DNA from: Ilex aquifolium | Lineage: Eukaryota > Streptophyta > Magnoliopsida > Aquifoliales > Aquifoliaceae | Reading direction: 5' to 3' | NCBI GenBank assembly: GCA_951799425.1 | Contig: OX637393.1 | Span: forward strand, 34,587,244-34,651,243 | Length of the DNA stretch: 64,000 nucleotides | In this document: positions 24,720-36,345 of the stretch, piece after piece | Layout of the letters: every line of letters starts with the position of its first letter | Position numbering within the stretch: the stretch's first letter is position 1 | Made by a program: the position numbers and the translations under genes | Notes under the pieces: model-generated | Database searches by the model: none | The model's input: the letters and a program-made list of their open reading frames with translations, nothing else | Told to the model about the DNA's origin: nothing

Positions 24720-25371
24720 GAGCATCTCTAACAACAAAAGTTATTTTAACTATTCAAAAAACAACATTTTTTATTTTAACTATTCACTTTTTCAATACAC
24801 ACTTCAACAGATTTTCTATTTTTTTAACTATCTTTTTTAAATATTATTTCTAATGTTTTTTGGTTCATCGTATCTGCTGAAGAAAGAGAAGATGTTGTCA
24901 AAAATCTGATATTTGATTTTTCCTTGTCATTAATCCATTTTGGTTGGCCCTTCAACATATTCCAACAATCAAATTGAAATGTAGATTTTTGCTATTCTTG
25001 ATACATTCAACAAGCTCATAAAACAGGGGCAAGAGAAACAGAGTTAAAAATACAAAGAGAAAGAAGTTTAGCTAAAGTAAAAATGAATCTTTTGTATGTC
25101 TGCAAGAGACGAAGATCTTGATTTGGGAGTGGTCTGTTGGAGGGAGATAGACAAACTGGAGGGAAAGACAAGGGAGAGAAAGAAAATGAAGAGAGAAAAT
25201 AATATAAATTATGTTTATAAGTTGTTATAGTGATACTCTATATTTAGAGTATCATTGTAGCAAAAATCTATTTTAGAGTATTAGAACATGTTCTGTTGGA
25301 ACATGATTTTTGGCTTTGGTTAGCCAAATTTTAGCTATTTTGGAGCTTTGCATCATCTGTTGGAGATGCTC
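24720..25371. mobile_element. PIF/Harbinger-like MITE (TSD taa)
   Basis: The ends gagcatctctaaca and tgttggagatgctc are inverted repeats with one mismatch. The flanks are taa on both sides (24717-24719 and 25372-25374), a typical 3-bp Harbinger duplication. The interior is AT-rich with subterminal pairs such as ttattttaac. No coding capacity. It sits about 400 bp upstream of the COX6B start. Confidence 0.8.
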
Positions 25372-25583
25372 TAACGAAGGGATCAACTAGTTGGGCAGAG
25401 TGTAGGTGGAGTAAATGCTCTCATCAGCTAAGTAGATATCTCTCTCCTACAGTGGATAAGTAATGCGGGTATTTATAGCACAGTACTTGGTCTTCAGACA
25501 GCCCATCACGACCCTCTGACACTTGCGTCAACCCATAATTGCCACGACCCATGGCGATACCAGTGACCACTAACCACGAGCCA

Positions 25584-26747
25584 CAGGGGCGGAGCCAGAC
25601 ATCTTCTCCAGTGGGGGCAACCTAAACTATATTAATATTAAAATTTAAAATATTCACAAAAGTATAATTTTATTAATAAAACACCAATTAAAGACACAAT
25701 TCATATACATGAGCGATATACAAAAGGAGCTAACAAAAAAAACTCATTATAGATTTATCTATAAGACCTAACAAAAAAATTTTGAACCGCAAAATTGGGC
25801 TCAATCATATATTAAATTTTAAAAAAAAAATTCATAACTAATTCAAAAATTAATTTGTTCAATCACAAACTTAATATTCATCATTAAATTTTAACAAACA
25901 ATCGAAACTAACTTAAACTATAATTATTCTAGTAAACTAAACTTAGGTATATGAAGTACTTAACTTATCACAATAAAACTATTCAAACTACGAAATCAAA
26001 ATAATTTAGTCTAATTATAATGGAGGACTACAAGTCTCAATTCCAATTCTACAAATAAAAATAAAACAAATGAGACGACTACAAGTTCTAATTCCAATTC
26101 AACATATAAAAATAAAACACTAGAGAGGACTACAAACTCAAATATCAATTAAATATATAAAAAAATAAATCATAGAAGAGGACAAGCCCCAATTTTATTT
26201 CAACATAGAAAAATAAATACAAGACTACAAATCCTAGTTTCAATTCAATACCTAAAAAATAAAACATAAGAGATGATTACAAGCCTCAATTTCATATTTT
26301 CAATTCAACATGTAACAAATAAAATACGAAAGAGAGCTACAGACGCTAATTTCAATTCAACATTTAAAAAATAAACCATAAAAGCGGACTACAAACCCTA
26401 ATTTTCAATTCTAACATATAAACATAAAACAAAGAAGAGGATTTTAAACCCCAAATTTAGTTCAATGTATAAACATAAAACAAATGAGAGGGCTAACCTA
26501 TTTCGCAGCATATTAATTAATCTTTAAATGCCTAAATTTTTTATATCATCTTCCATTGATATTCACAAGTGAGACTCATATATTTGTCAAAATAACATAA
26601 CTACCCTTAAATCTTTTAAAAAAAATTCAGTGGGGGCAAATGTTTAATAAATTCTAAATTTTTTAAAATTATACTTAGTCCCCAAAATTTTTTAAAATTC
26701 CAGCGGGGGCAGCTGCCCCCACTGCCCCCACTGTGGATCCGCCACTG
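25584..26747. mobile_element. hAT (Tip100-like) element, TSD 7 of 8
   Basis: The left terminus caggggcggagccag and right terminus gtggatccgccactg are imperfect inverted repeats. The flanks are acgagcca (25576-25583) and acgagtca (26748-26755), an 8-bp duplication with one change. Subterminal gtgggggca blocks occur at both ends. The interior has a decayed repeat of the type ttcaattcaacat.aaaaataaa about every 60 bp. No transposase. Confidence 0.88.
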
Positions 26748-26800
26748 ACGAGTCACGTATCTTAACATTAATTAGGCAAATGTGACATTTTCCCAAACAC

Positions 26801-27388
26801 CAGGGCCGACCCGACAAAAGATGAGGCCCAAAGCAAAAATTATAAATAGGGCCCTTTAAAAATTTAGTATAAATATATTTTTAACATACAACTAAATTTC
26901 ATTTAAAATTTGTTATTCTTACTTTTGTGATGCAAAATTAGTGATTAATTTTTTATATTCACATGTGGTTAGTATAGCTTATTCCAAGTTTTATGCTTTT
27001 AATAGCTGGATTCATATTTTTAAGTTGACATATTCAAAATCCAAAATTCTTGTAAGCAAAGCAAACAATTAAAACAATAAATGACTATACTAAGAGAAAT
27101 TTTGATAAAAATGAAACAATAGTACATGATAAATAGAGATTGTGTAAATTGACTCTTTATTCATCTTTTAAATTGTCTAGAAAATTATACCTTCACAAAA
27201 AAAAAATAGTTGAATTAAATTAATCATATTATAAAAATATAAAAAATAATTTATTGATGTTTGTATGTATGTATATATACAGATCATGAGAAAGATGTAG
27301 AGTTTTTTTTAGTGGTATGGGTGACAAAGTATATAATACTTTTTTTTTAATGTAGACTAGTTAGTTACCATTAATGTGTGTGTGTGTT

Positions 27389-27421
<33 letters not shown>

Positions 27422-27678
27422 AAAGATTTATTTGTTGGCTTTAATTGTATCGCTACATTTGATACTTTAGTGATTTGACCGTTTGAGAGAGAGACTATTG
27501 GGCCTCTCGATTCTACTTGTGCTTTTTCTAAGAATTTGCATATGATTGAATCTTTTACATCTAAAATGTTTTATTGGGCGAAAGTAATAATTGAAGACCA
27601 CAAACATAATTTGGGGGCCCTTCTTTTTTTGAGGCCCTAGGCGACTACTTAGTTGGCCTGCATATTGGGCCAGCCCTG
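26801..27678. mobile_element. hAT-like non-autonomous element
   Basis: The left end cagggccgacccga and right end tgggccagccctg are inverted. Subterminal gaggccc / ggggccc motifs mirror each other. The 8-bp flanks match at 5 positions (ccaaacac / cgaaacgt). It contains a microsatellite, (tg)n(ag)n, at about 27376-27422. Confidence 0.6.
27376..27422 (+). repeat. Compound microsatellite (GT)n(GA)n
   Basis: tgtgtgtgtgtttgtgtgtgtg passes into gagagagagagaga. Confidence 0.9.
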
Positions 27679-28083
27679 CGAAACGTAGCCTGGACGCTGA
27701 ACCCAAAGAAGAGTGCAATAGCCCAGGCAAAAGGGGGCTTCCAAAGTTAAGGCACCCACAAATATTCATTCAATTTGTTGTTATTCTATTCTTAATTTGT
27801 TCAATTTATGATGTGAATGCTACTAATAGCAATCCCCATTAGAATTTGCATACTTCAACAAGCTTGGAAGTTAGAGGAGGAAAGGCACAAGTGGACCAAA
27901 TTTTCGTGCTTAATTTGCATGAGCAAATTGCAAGGCAATTAAGCTCTTGATTTGTATCCTAGTTGTAATTTTCAAAATTAATGACAATTGACAACTTTTA
28001 AGTGATCAATTTAACTTGAATTATTTTTTGTTATCATGTTTCTTAAATAAAGACTACAATGTAATAATAGTGATTATGATTTA

Positions 28084-29009
28084 TGACGAGCCCAAATTTG
28101 ACTGGGCCAAGCCCGATAAAATAAATCGAGAAAGGCCCAGATATTAGAAGCCCAAGTCACTAAGACCCATTCAGTCGGGTCAACCCATCCTAAAGGAGTC
28201 CAGAAGGAAGCCAAATGACCAAGGGGGACCAAGGGGCGCCAACAAGAGGTCATCACTTGGGCGCCGCCACTAGGGGTCATCACTTGGGCGCCACCCACTA
28301 GGGACTAATCACTTGGGCGCCGCCCACTAGGGACTCATCACTTAGACTCATCACTTGGACCTCATCACTTGGACCTCATCACTTAGGCGCCTACTTCTTA
28401 CCACTCCTCTTCGACTCCGTCACTCCAACTCAAGTCCAACCCAGCTCAAGAGGACAACTTAAGTCCAACCCAGCTCAGAGTCCTCCTCCGATGGAATAGG
28501 GACATAAGGGAGAGAATATCGGGATACGCATCGGAGATCTATTCCTACCTTAACTGTGCTTACCAAAGAGATCTACTCCTACCATGATTGTACTTACCAA
28601 AATAGTGGAAGACCTCAACTCACCGCCTCACTAAACATATATAATGTAATCCCTCTCCACATAGAGGGCATGTCCAAAGACCTGGAGACCTCTACCATTG
28701 GAGATCCCTACACACAATACACCTCCCTACACACATTGCTCTCTCTCTCTCTCTCCCAAAGGCATTGTAACACCCCGGAGTAAACTCTCCCAGTAACTTT
28801 TACTCATCAATAAATATCTCCGGCCACCGCTGCCGTTCCCGAGAGTTGAGTAGGTCACCCGGACCAAGTCACTATGTATCTTTGTGTTTGTCTCTATATT
28901 TACTGTTTTGTCATTGATCTGTCATTGATTGCTTATTTACTGCTCATTAATTACACCTGTTCATATACTTGACTGTTGATCTTTCCAAAGATAATTTTGT
29001 GCATCATCA
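28084..29009 (+). repeat. 5' LTR of gag-only element 2
   Basis: Contains several acttgggcgcc and catcacttgg short repeats (28245-28390), a (ct)n tract at 28739-28760 and an aataaatatc motif near 28810 before the R/U5-like end. The 3' copy lacks part of the short-repeat and (ct)n length, which explains its smaller size. Confidence 0.92.
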
Positions 29010-29066
29010 GTTTGGCGCCGTCTGTGGGAACGACAAGTTTCTACTACTTTCCTACTCTTTCAATTC

Positions 29067-30483
29067 ATGGCAATCACTACTAGATCAAGGTCTCAACAAC
29101 CCGGGGACAACAACCCGGCCCCCCGGGATGAGGTACCACCTCCCCTCGCACCATCGGAGCCGTCTGCTACGGCGACCCCCGTTGTGGGACAACAGCTCCT
29201 CAAAACCATGCAACTGCTGGTGAACCAAAACCAGCAGATCATCCAGTTGATGCTCGCCCAAGGAGGCGTCGCCCCTCACTTTGTGGAAACAGCCCCACTC
29301 CCTCCAACAGGAGAGGAACAACAACCTATTCACTCAGGGCGCCAAGCAGCACCCCGCCATGGGGTCCCTCGCCAGAGCGCCCCAGGACCACGCCCGGGCG
29401 CCCCTCGCCCAGTAGTCCCTCCTCATGTACCTGCACAGGAGGACGAGGGCGAGAGCCAGTATGGCGATCATGGAAGCCAGTACCACCACCCGACGGAGGA
29501 TGTCCCCAACCAGTGGGACGAAAAGATTAAGGAGGTGCAAAACCAACTCGGTGATGCCCTCAACGCCATCAAGGCACAGGCGCCCGAGACCGTAAACTAC
29601 CTGGTAAGACGCACCGACACTCCTTTTGTTGCTGATATAGTAAATTACCCTCTGTCCTCGAAGTTCAAGATGCCTACCCCTCGACCACCTCGACACATAC
29701 AAGTCCCTCATGCAACTCCACAACATGCCTGAGGAGATTATGTGTAGAGCCTTCCCTACCACTTTGAAGGGGTCTGCTCGCCAGTGGTTCTCCAAGCTCA
29801 GGCCCTCCTCCATTCGCTCTTTCGCAGAGTTGAGTAGGTCATTCGTCTCCCACTTCATTGGGGGACGCCGACATCAAAAACCAATGACCCATCTGCTCAC
29901 CATCAAGCAGGACAGGGATGAAAGCCTAAGGGACTACCTTGCCCGCTTCAATGAGGAGATTCTCCAGGTTGAGGAGCCAGATGATAAGGTAGCTCTGGCC
30001 GCCTTTATTGCCGGCCTCCGCACCTCCAGCTTCATGTTCTCAGTCCTCAAGAAGCCGCCCTCCAGCATGCCTGAGCTGCTGTCCAGGGCACAGAAATATG
30101 TGAACGCCGAAGACGTCACCAAAGCCAATAGAGGTGAGTCATCCCGAGGAGGGGAGAAAAGGAATGACACCCGCGAAGACAAGTGGGAGGTAGAGAACAA
30201 AAGAAATAGGACAGAGAAAATCTCTGTCAAGGACCGTCTTGGTCCCCCACCTCTGAGAGAGCGGCATGCTCTCACGCCACTCAATGCCTCGGTGGAGCAC
30301 ATCCTATTCCAGATACAGGATGACCCCACACTTCGCTGGCCCGAAAAGATGAAGACCACCCTGAACCGGAGGAGTCCGAACAAGTACTGTCGCTTCCACC
30401 GCAACCACGGCCATGATACTGACGACTGCTTTGATCTTAAAAGGCAGATCGAGGAGCTTATACAACGTGGCCACTTGAGGTAG
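29067..30483 (+). pseudogene. Gag of element 2 with zinc-knuckle-like tail, one frame break
   Basis: The start MAITTRSR lies 57 bases after the LTR. The N-terminal part (29067 to about 29670) is Pro/Gln-rich and ends with WDEKIKEVQNQLGD and LVRRTDTPF, matching element 1. Near 29670-29700 a short deletion removes the DGTKN region and shifts the frame. The second block (from about 29676, open from 29710) has PTTLKGSARQWFSKL, FIGGRRHQ, DESLRDYLARFNEE and a C-terminal CRFHRNHGHDTDDC metal-binding motif (about 30388-30430). The family is Retrotrans_gag of plant Ty3/gypsy elements. The total would be about 470 residues. The break means this copy probably cannot make Gag itself. Confidence 0.88.
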
Positions 30484-32993
30484 TACGTTGCTGGCAGAGG
30501 ACAAGCCCCCCCCCCCCCACTTGGTCGGGACCAGGATGACAGAGAATGCCAACAACCCCTTGGAGAAATCCAGATGATCGCCTAAGGGCTAGGAGGAGGT
30601 GACTCCAACTCCACCAGAAAAATCTCGGCCCACCTATGGGATACCGAGCACCTGAAGATTTTATCTATCCTTTATTAGTTGATTTATTTTGTTATTTGTT
30701 ATTTTATGAAATAACTTTCTGCGAAGATTATTGTGTCCAGAATTGTTGTGCTTTCCTAAAATTTACAGACAACTTACAAAAGTCTGAACATGATCTAACA
30801 ACAAAATAGACAAAAGGCAACCATCGCCAGGCGCCCTCAACAATAGATGCCGACGAGGGGTCTCGTCCTCTCGACCTTGGGCGTCCTCCATGATGCCAAC
30901 GAGGGGTCTCAGAGGCGCCCCCCATGATGCCAACAAGGGGTCTCACCCTCTCCACCTTGGGTGCCCCCATGATGCCAACGAGGGGTCTCGCCCCCTCTCA
31001 CTAAGCACTCAGCAGTAGGCGCCCAACACCAGGCGCCCAATCTCAGGCGTCCAGCAGCAGGTGCCCTGCCTTAGGTGCCCAATCTTAGGTGCCCAACGCC
31101 CAGCAGCAGACGCCCCACACTAGGCACCCAGCAGCAGCAGGGGCCCACCAGGCTCCCAGCTCCTCAGCATCATCTTTCATCTCCTCCATCTCTATGGAGT
31201 GAGCCTCTGGCCTAGTAGCTCTCTCAAGTGCTACTCGAAGGTCAGCCTCAAGTTGAGCAACCCTTTCATGCGCTAGCCTCAACTTCTCAGCGGCATCCTC
31301 TCGTGTCTACCGCTCGAGCCTTAACAGTTTCACGGCATCCTCTCGTGCCTGTAGTGCAAGCTACGCGGCATCCTCTCGTGCCTGTCGCTCAAACCTTAAC
31401 TGCTCTTCAGCAGCCTTATGTGTCCGCCTCTCCGCTGCCTGGACATCGATTGCCTCATTGATCTTCAGCGTATTTGTAAACATGCAGGGCAAAGCAGCAG
31501 CCACCTATAGGCATTCAAAGCCAAAAGTATAAAGAAAGAAAGCCAAGTACAAAGTCAAAGAGGAGTGCGGGACACACTTAGTAAGCCTCTGCTACGGCAG
31601 CCATCTCCCGAGACTATACGTAGCTCGGCATCTATGACTCTGCTCTCGCGCAAGTAGTCACCTAGTAAGTCTCTGCTACGGCAGCCATCTCCCGAGACTA
31701 TACGTAGCTCGACCTCTATGACTCTGCTCTCGCGCAAGTAGTCACCTGGTAAGCCTCTGCTACGGCAGCCATCTCTCGAGACTATACGTAGCTCGACCTC
31801 TATGACTCTGCTCTCACGCAAGTAGTCACCTTACAAGCCTCTGCCACGGCAGCCATCCACCGACGCTATACGTAGCTCGGCCTCAGCTCATGCGGCCCTC
31901 TCTCGAGACGTCCACAGCTCAGACTTTGCTCTCATGCAAACAGTTTGCCTCTCTCTCTAGGTAATCATGTTAGACATTTTAATGTTGGGATAACATTATT
32001 TTTGCCAGGTACACTTTTGAAACTCAAACCGTCTGCACTAGAGCCCCAACTCCTACAGTAGTACAACAGCTAGCTCTGATACACACATGAGTCTCAGTCA
32101 GAAAAGGAGTGGGGGCACCACGGGGTCCCATCTCATAGGAAGCAATCTAGCCATCAGACCTGGACCGAGAAACACTGGGGGCATCAAACCTCACCCTCTT
32201 GGGAGGAGGAGAAGACACCACCCTAAAAGTGCAGAGATTTCCATCATCGCTCTATCAACAGGACGCCTGTAATCAGAGAGAAGGTCAGCTAATGACCAAG
32301 CACCAGAGAGGCGTCGCCCATAGCAAGACTCAAGGCGTTGCTCAAACATAGCAGCGCTCAAGGCCTCTGGCGTCGCCCAAGGTGCCCTGTCAACCTCTTG
32401 GCGTCACTCAAAGCACCCTATCAGCCTCCAAGTGGCGCCCACAACAACTCTCCCTCTCGACCAAGTCTCCTCGCCCAAAGGAGGCGCCCAAGGCCAAAAA
32501 AAAAAAGAAGTGTGCCAACGCCCAAGCCAAGAGAAGAAAAAAGAAAAAAAAAAAAGAGAAAAAGAGAGTCCAGGAGGCCAGCGCCCAAGCAAGCCAAAGG
32601 AAGAAAAAGAAAAAAAAAAAAAAAGAAGAAAAGGGGTGGCCAGGAAGTCAACGCCCAGGAAACCAAGGGAAAGAGAAAAGAAAAAAAAAAAAAAAAAGAG
32701 GAGGGCTAGCAAGCAAGCAAAGAAGAAAAGAGAAAAAAAAGAAAAAAAAAAAAGTGGAGAAGGGCAGCGCCCAAGCCCAAAAGAAAAAAAAAAAAAAAAG
32801 AAAGATCAAGAGGCAGCGCCCTAGCCAGCAAAAACAAAATTTATATCCGATACCGATAAATTCAACAAGTCTCCGAAGATGAAAAAGTACAGTGGGAAAC
32901 AAGAAAATTTTTGCTCATTCAAGTGAAAACGGAGTACATGCCCACAACCTTTTCCTCCCACAGAAGTCAGAAGTTTGGAGCATGGGGGGCAAA
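30484..32993 (+). other. Non-coding 3' interior of element 2
   Basis: No pol. It contains acgaggggtctc repeats (30850-30990), aggcgcccaac-type repeats (31010-31130), an 84-bp tandem array (31579-31900), and an A-rich tract punctuated by gcgcccaag (32500-32830) that opens long but meaningless Lys-rich frames. A polypurine tract ends it. Confidence 0.8.
31579..31900. repeat. 84-bp tandem repeat, about 3.8 copies
   Basis: Copies start at about 31581, 31665, 31749 and 31833, each with ctctgctacggcagccatct and actatacgtagctcg. Because 84 is a multiple of three, the minus strand stays open through the array and encodes a 28-residue repeat (RESRVIEVELRIVSGDGCRS). Confidence 0.92.
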
Positions 32994-33884
32994 TGACGAG
33001 CCCAAATTTGCCTGGGCCAAGCCCGATAAAATAAATCGAGAAAGGCCCAGATATTAGAAGCCCAAGTCACTAAGACCCATTCAGTCGGGTCAACCCATCC
33101 TAAAGGAGTCCAGAAGGAAGTCAAATGACCAAGGGGGACCAAGGGGCGCCAACAAGAGGTCATCACTTGGGCGTCGCCACTAGGGGTCATCACTTGGGCG
33201 CCGCCCACTAGGGACTCATCACTTGGAGTCATCACTTGGAGTCATCACCTGGACCTCATCACTTGGACCTGGTCACTTGGGCGCCTACTTCTTACCACTC
33301 TTCTTCGACTCCGTCACTCCAACTCAAGTCCAACCCAGCTCAAGAGGACAACTTAAGTTCAACCCAGCTCAGAGTCCTCCTCCGATGGAATAGGGACATG
33401 AGGGAGAGAATATCGGGATACGCACCGGAGATCTATTCCTACCTTAACTGTGCTTACCAAAGAGATCTACTCCTACCATGATTGTACTTACCAAAATAGT
33501 GGAAGACCTCAACTCACCGCCTCACTAAACCTATATAATGTAATCCCTCTCCACATAGAGGGCATGTCCAAAGACCTGGAGACCTCTACCATTGGAGATC
33601 CCTACACACATTGCTCTCTCTCTATCTCTCCCAAAGGCATTGTAACACCCCGGAGTAAATTCTCCCGGTAAATTTTACTCATCAATAAAGATCTCCGGCC
33701 ACCGCTGCCGTTCCCGAGAGTGGAGTAGGTCACCCGGACCGACCCACTATTTATCTTTGTGTTTGCCTCTATATTTACTGTTTTGCCATTGATCTGTCAT
33801 TGATTGCTTATTTACTGCTCATTAATTACACCTGTTCATATACTTGACTGTTGATCTTTCCAAAGACAATTTTGTGCATCATCA
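32994..33884 (+). repeat. 3' LTR of gag-only element 2
   Basis: Almost identical to 28084-29009 apart from short-repeat length changes near 33225-33260 and 33600-33630. Confidence 0.92.
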
Positions 33885-34131
33885 ACTTATGTTATGAATT
33901 ACTTTTAGTAATATATCGTAGCTTTTTATTAGATAAATGCATGTTTTAATAATATTTTCAAAGTAAAGAGTGGAAGGATAAAACTGAAAATTAATTTATT
34001 TTTAGACGTCAGCTTTGTGTACTTATCAAACAGTTAGGTTCAATTCAATACTTACGTTTCAATGGGTACCAAAAAATTCATGAATTAAAAATTCAACATT
34101 CAGCACTTAAAATTTAGTATTCAGTTTTTGT

Positions 34132-34870
34132 CAGTGTTATTAGAACCAGACCGGACTGGCCAGTCGGACCGGTTGAACCGTGAACCGGGATCTAAAACGG
34201 TTCGGTTCTTTAGTTAACCCGCCTAAGGAATCGAACCGGTGGAAAACTGAAAAATCGGCTGGTTTTTGCCAAAAACGGTGAACCGAAGATTCTTAAAACT
34301 AGCCGGTTCAAAACAATACCAGCCCATTTGTCTTTGACTTCGTCTTCTCCCGCTGGTTCAAAAAAATTTCAGCCCTTTCGTCTTCATTTTCTTTGTCTCC
34401 AATATTTCTAGATCTTACTCGAACAGTGGCCACACCATATATCTCGAACTCCTTATCAGCCATTGATCTCCTCCTAAGCTTTATTAGTCTTCTTCTCCTC
34501 TTCCCCTCTCTCTCACGGTTTTCCATAGATGGCCCATCAAAGTTCTGCCTCTTCAGTCTTCCCTTTTATTTATTTTTCCTGATCTGCAACCCAACACCAA
34601 CCAGTTGGTTCCACTTTGTTTCTCTCTCTCTCTCCACGTTCACACACACACGGTCAACCTATACACACACTCAACAGTCAAAAAACTCAGTACACAATAC
34701 ACTTCACACAATAATTTTTATTATGATTGTGAATTTTTAACTAAATTATTATGTTGTATAATTTTTTTATTATATAACCGGTTCAATCAGTTGACCTAAC
34801 AGTTGAACCACTGAACCATTGACCCGGTCCCTTTACCAGTTCAATATCCGGTCCGGTTCTGATAACACTG
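34132..34870. mobile_element. hAT-like MITE rich in GGTTC/CCGG motifs
   Basis: The ends cagtgttattagaaccagac and ggttctgataacactg are inverted repeats. The 8-bp flanks gtttttgt / gttttcgg agree at six positions. The subterminal zones carry many ccggtt / aaccgg motifs. The central part (34320-34740) is pyrimidine-rich and contains no gene I recognise. Confidence 0.6.
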
Positions 34871-35619
34871 GTTTTCGGTATGAAGCTTTGAGTTTTTTCA
34901 AACACCATCGTAGTATAAGTAATATATTGTAAGCAAAACATTAACATAAAAAAGAATTTAACTTTAATATCTAATTTAATAACTCAATTAAAAATATTAT
35001 TATTTGAGTAGTCGAAACTGAGAAAGAAAGTAATTGAGTTAGTGATTCTTTCTAGTGTTTATGGTTTAAACGAAAAAAAAAAAAACATATTGAAACCTAA
35101 AATTATGACATAATACTTTGGTCTAAGGATGTAGCATGCAGTATTATCCCAGTGAAATGTTTAACAATGATAATTATGAAAATATTATTAGGTTATGTCA
35201 ATTGCTACATGATTTGATTAAATTATTAGATCAAATTTTTAGGTTTCAATAGTAATGCACTTTGAAAATATGGAGTACAATGATAATGACTCAATTTTAT
35301 TAGATCAAATGTGTCCATTAATTGATCAATTGGGCTTGGTCTTATATATATATTTTTTTGAAACATAGACTTCCATACAACTATGTTTATTAAACACTGA
35401 CTCTTCTTAAGTATAAACATATGAGAGATTTGGCGAGAGGTACACACTAAGAGACTTTTTTGGTTTTAGGTCCAGCCTCAATGCTTTTAATGTCGAAAGT
35501 CCATAAAATAAATTATTGGCAAAAATACTCTTAATGAGGGAAGTTATTTAAAAATATCTACCATTATCCCATTCTTATTTAAAAACCTCTATTCATTATC
35601 TCATTCTTATATTTATTAC

Positions 35620-36345
35620 CACTACCATTATCCTACCGCCGCCGCCACCATTTGTCACCTCCCAACACTACCACCACCACTCACCAACAACCATCGCCGC
35701 CCACCACAACCGCCCACAATCGTTGCCAAGCACCACCCACAACAATCATCACCGCCACAAACCACCCACCATCACCATCCACAATCAACACTAGTCATCA
35801 TCGCCGTCAACCACCACCACAATCGTCACCGTCGCCACCACCACCATCACCACCGTCCATTGCCCACCACCATAATCGCCGCCCCCACCACCATTGCCCA
35901 CCACTGTCGCCCCCCCCCGGCAACAACTGTCGCCCCCACCACCGCCGTCCACTACCACTACCACCACAACCACACTGCCACCAACCACCACCATTACCCA
36001 CTGCCACCATCGCCACCAACCACCATCACAACCATCGTACGCTACCATTACCACCACCACCTGCTGCCACCCACCACCACCACCACCTAAAACCCACCAA
36101 CATCGCCCATCATCACCACTGCTTCCAACCACCATCACCGTCGCCGCCCATCACCGTCCCCCACCATCACCACTGCCCAACACCCACCCACCACAGCTAG
36201 CCATCGCTGCCCACCACCACCCACCATCATCACTGTCGCCAAAAACCACCATCACCAGTCGCCACCATTACCTATCTTTGTTGCCAACCACCACCATCAC
36301 CACCCACTTCCACCAACTATCACTACCACAATCGTTACCCAACCA
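35620..36345 (+). repeat. CCA/CCATCACC simple-sequence tract
   Basis: A G-poor, C-rich degenerate array of ccaccaccatcaccgcc-type units. All three plus frames are open for long stretches as His/Pro/Thr-rich peptides, and the minus frames as Gly/Val/Trp-rich ones, which is what a repeat does and not evidence of a gene. It continues in shorter blocks at 36440-36800. Confidence 0.85.

Larger units (their letters stand above)
28084..33884 (+). mobile_element. Complete gag-only LTR retrotransposon 2 (TR-GAG-like)
   Basis: The LTRs at 28084-29009 (926 bp) and 32994-33884 (891 bp) begin tgacgagccc and end tgtgcatcatca. The 5' LTR is followed by tttggcgccgtctgtggg (29011-29028). The 3' LTR is preceded by tggggggcaaa. 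The flanks attta (28079-28083) and actta (33885-33889) look like a 5-bp duplication with one change. The 4 kb interior encodes Gag only; no pol domain is visible in either strand. The shared LTR end (gcatcatca), primer-binding context, polypurine tract and Gag tie it to the element at 15038-18920, although the LTR bodies differ. It is therefore a sister non-autonomous family. Confidence 0.92.

Noticed and set aside
31579..31900. CRISPR-like direct repeats
   Set aside because: The 84-bp units are adjacent with no unique spacers, and they lie in a plant retrotransposon.
32338..32902. Long Lys-rich and Phe-rich frames on both strands
   Set aside because: They arise from an A-rich low-complexity tract inside gag-only element 2; all frames are open for the same reason.
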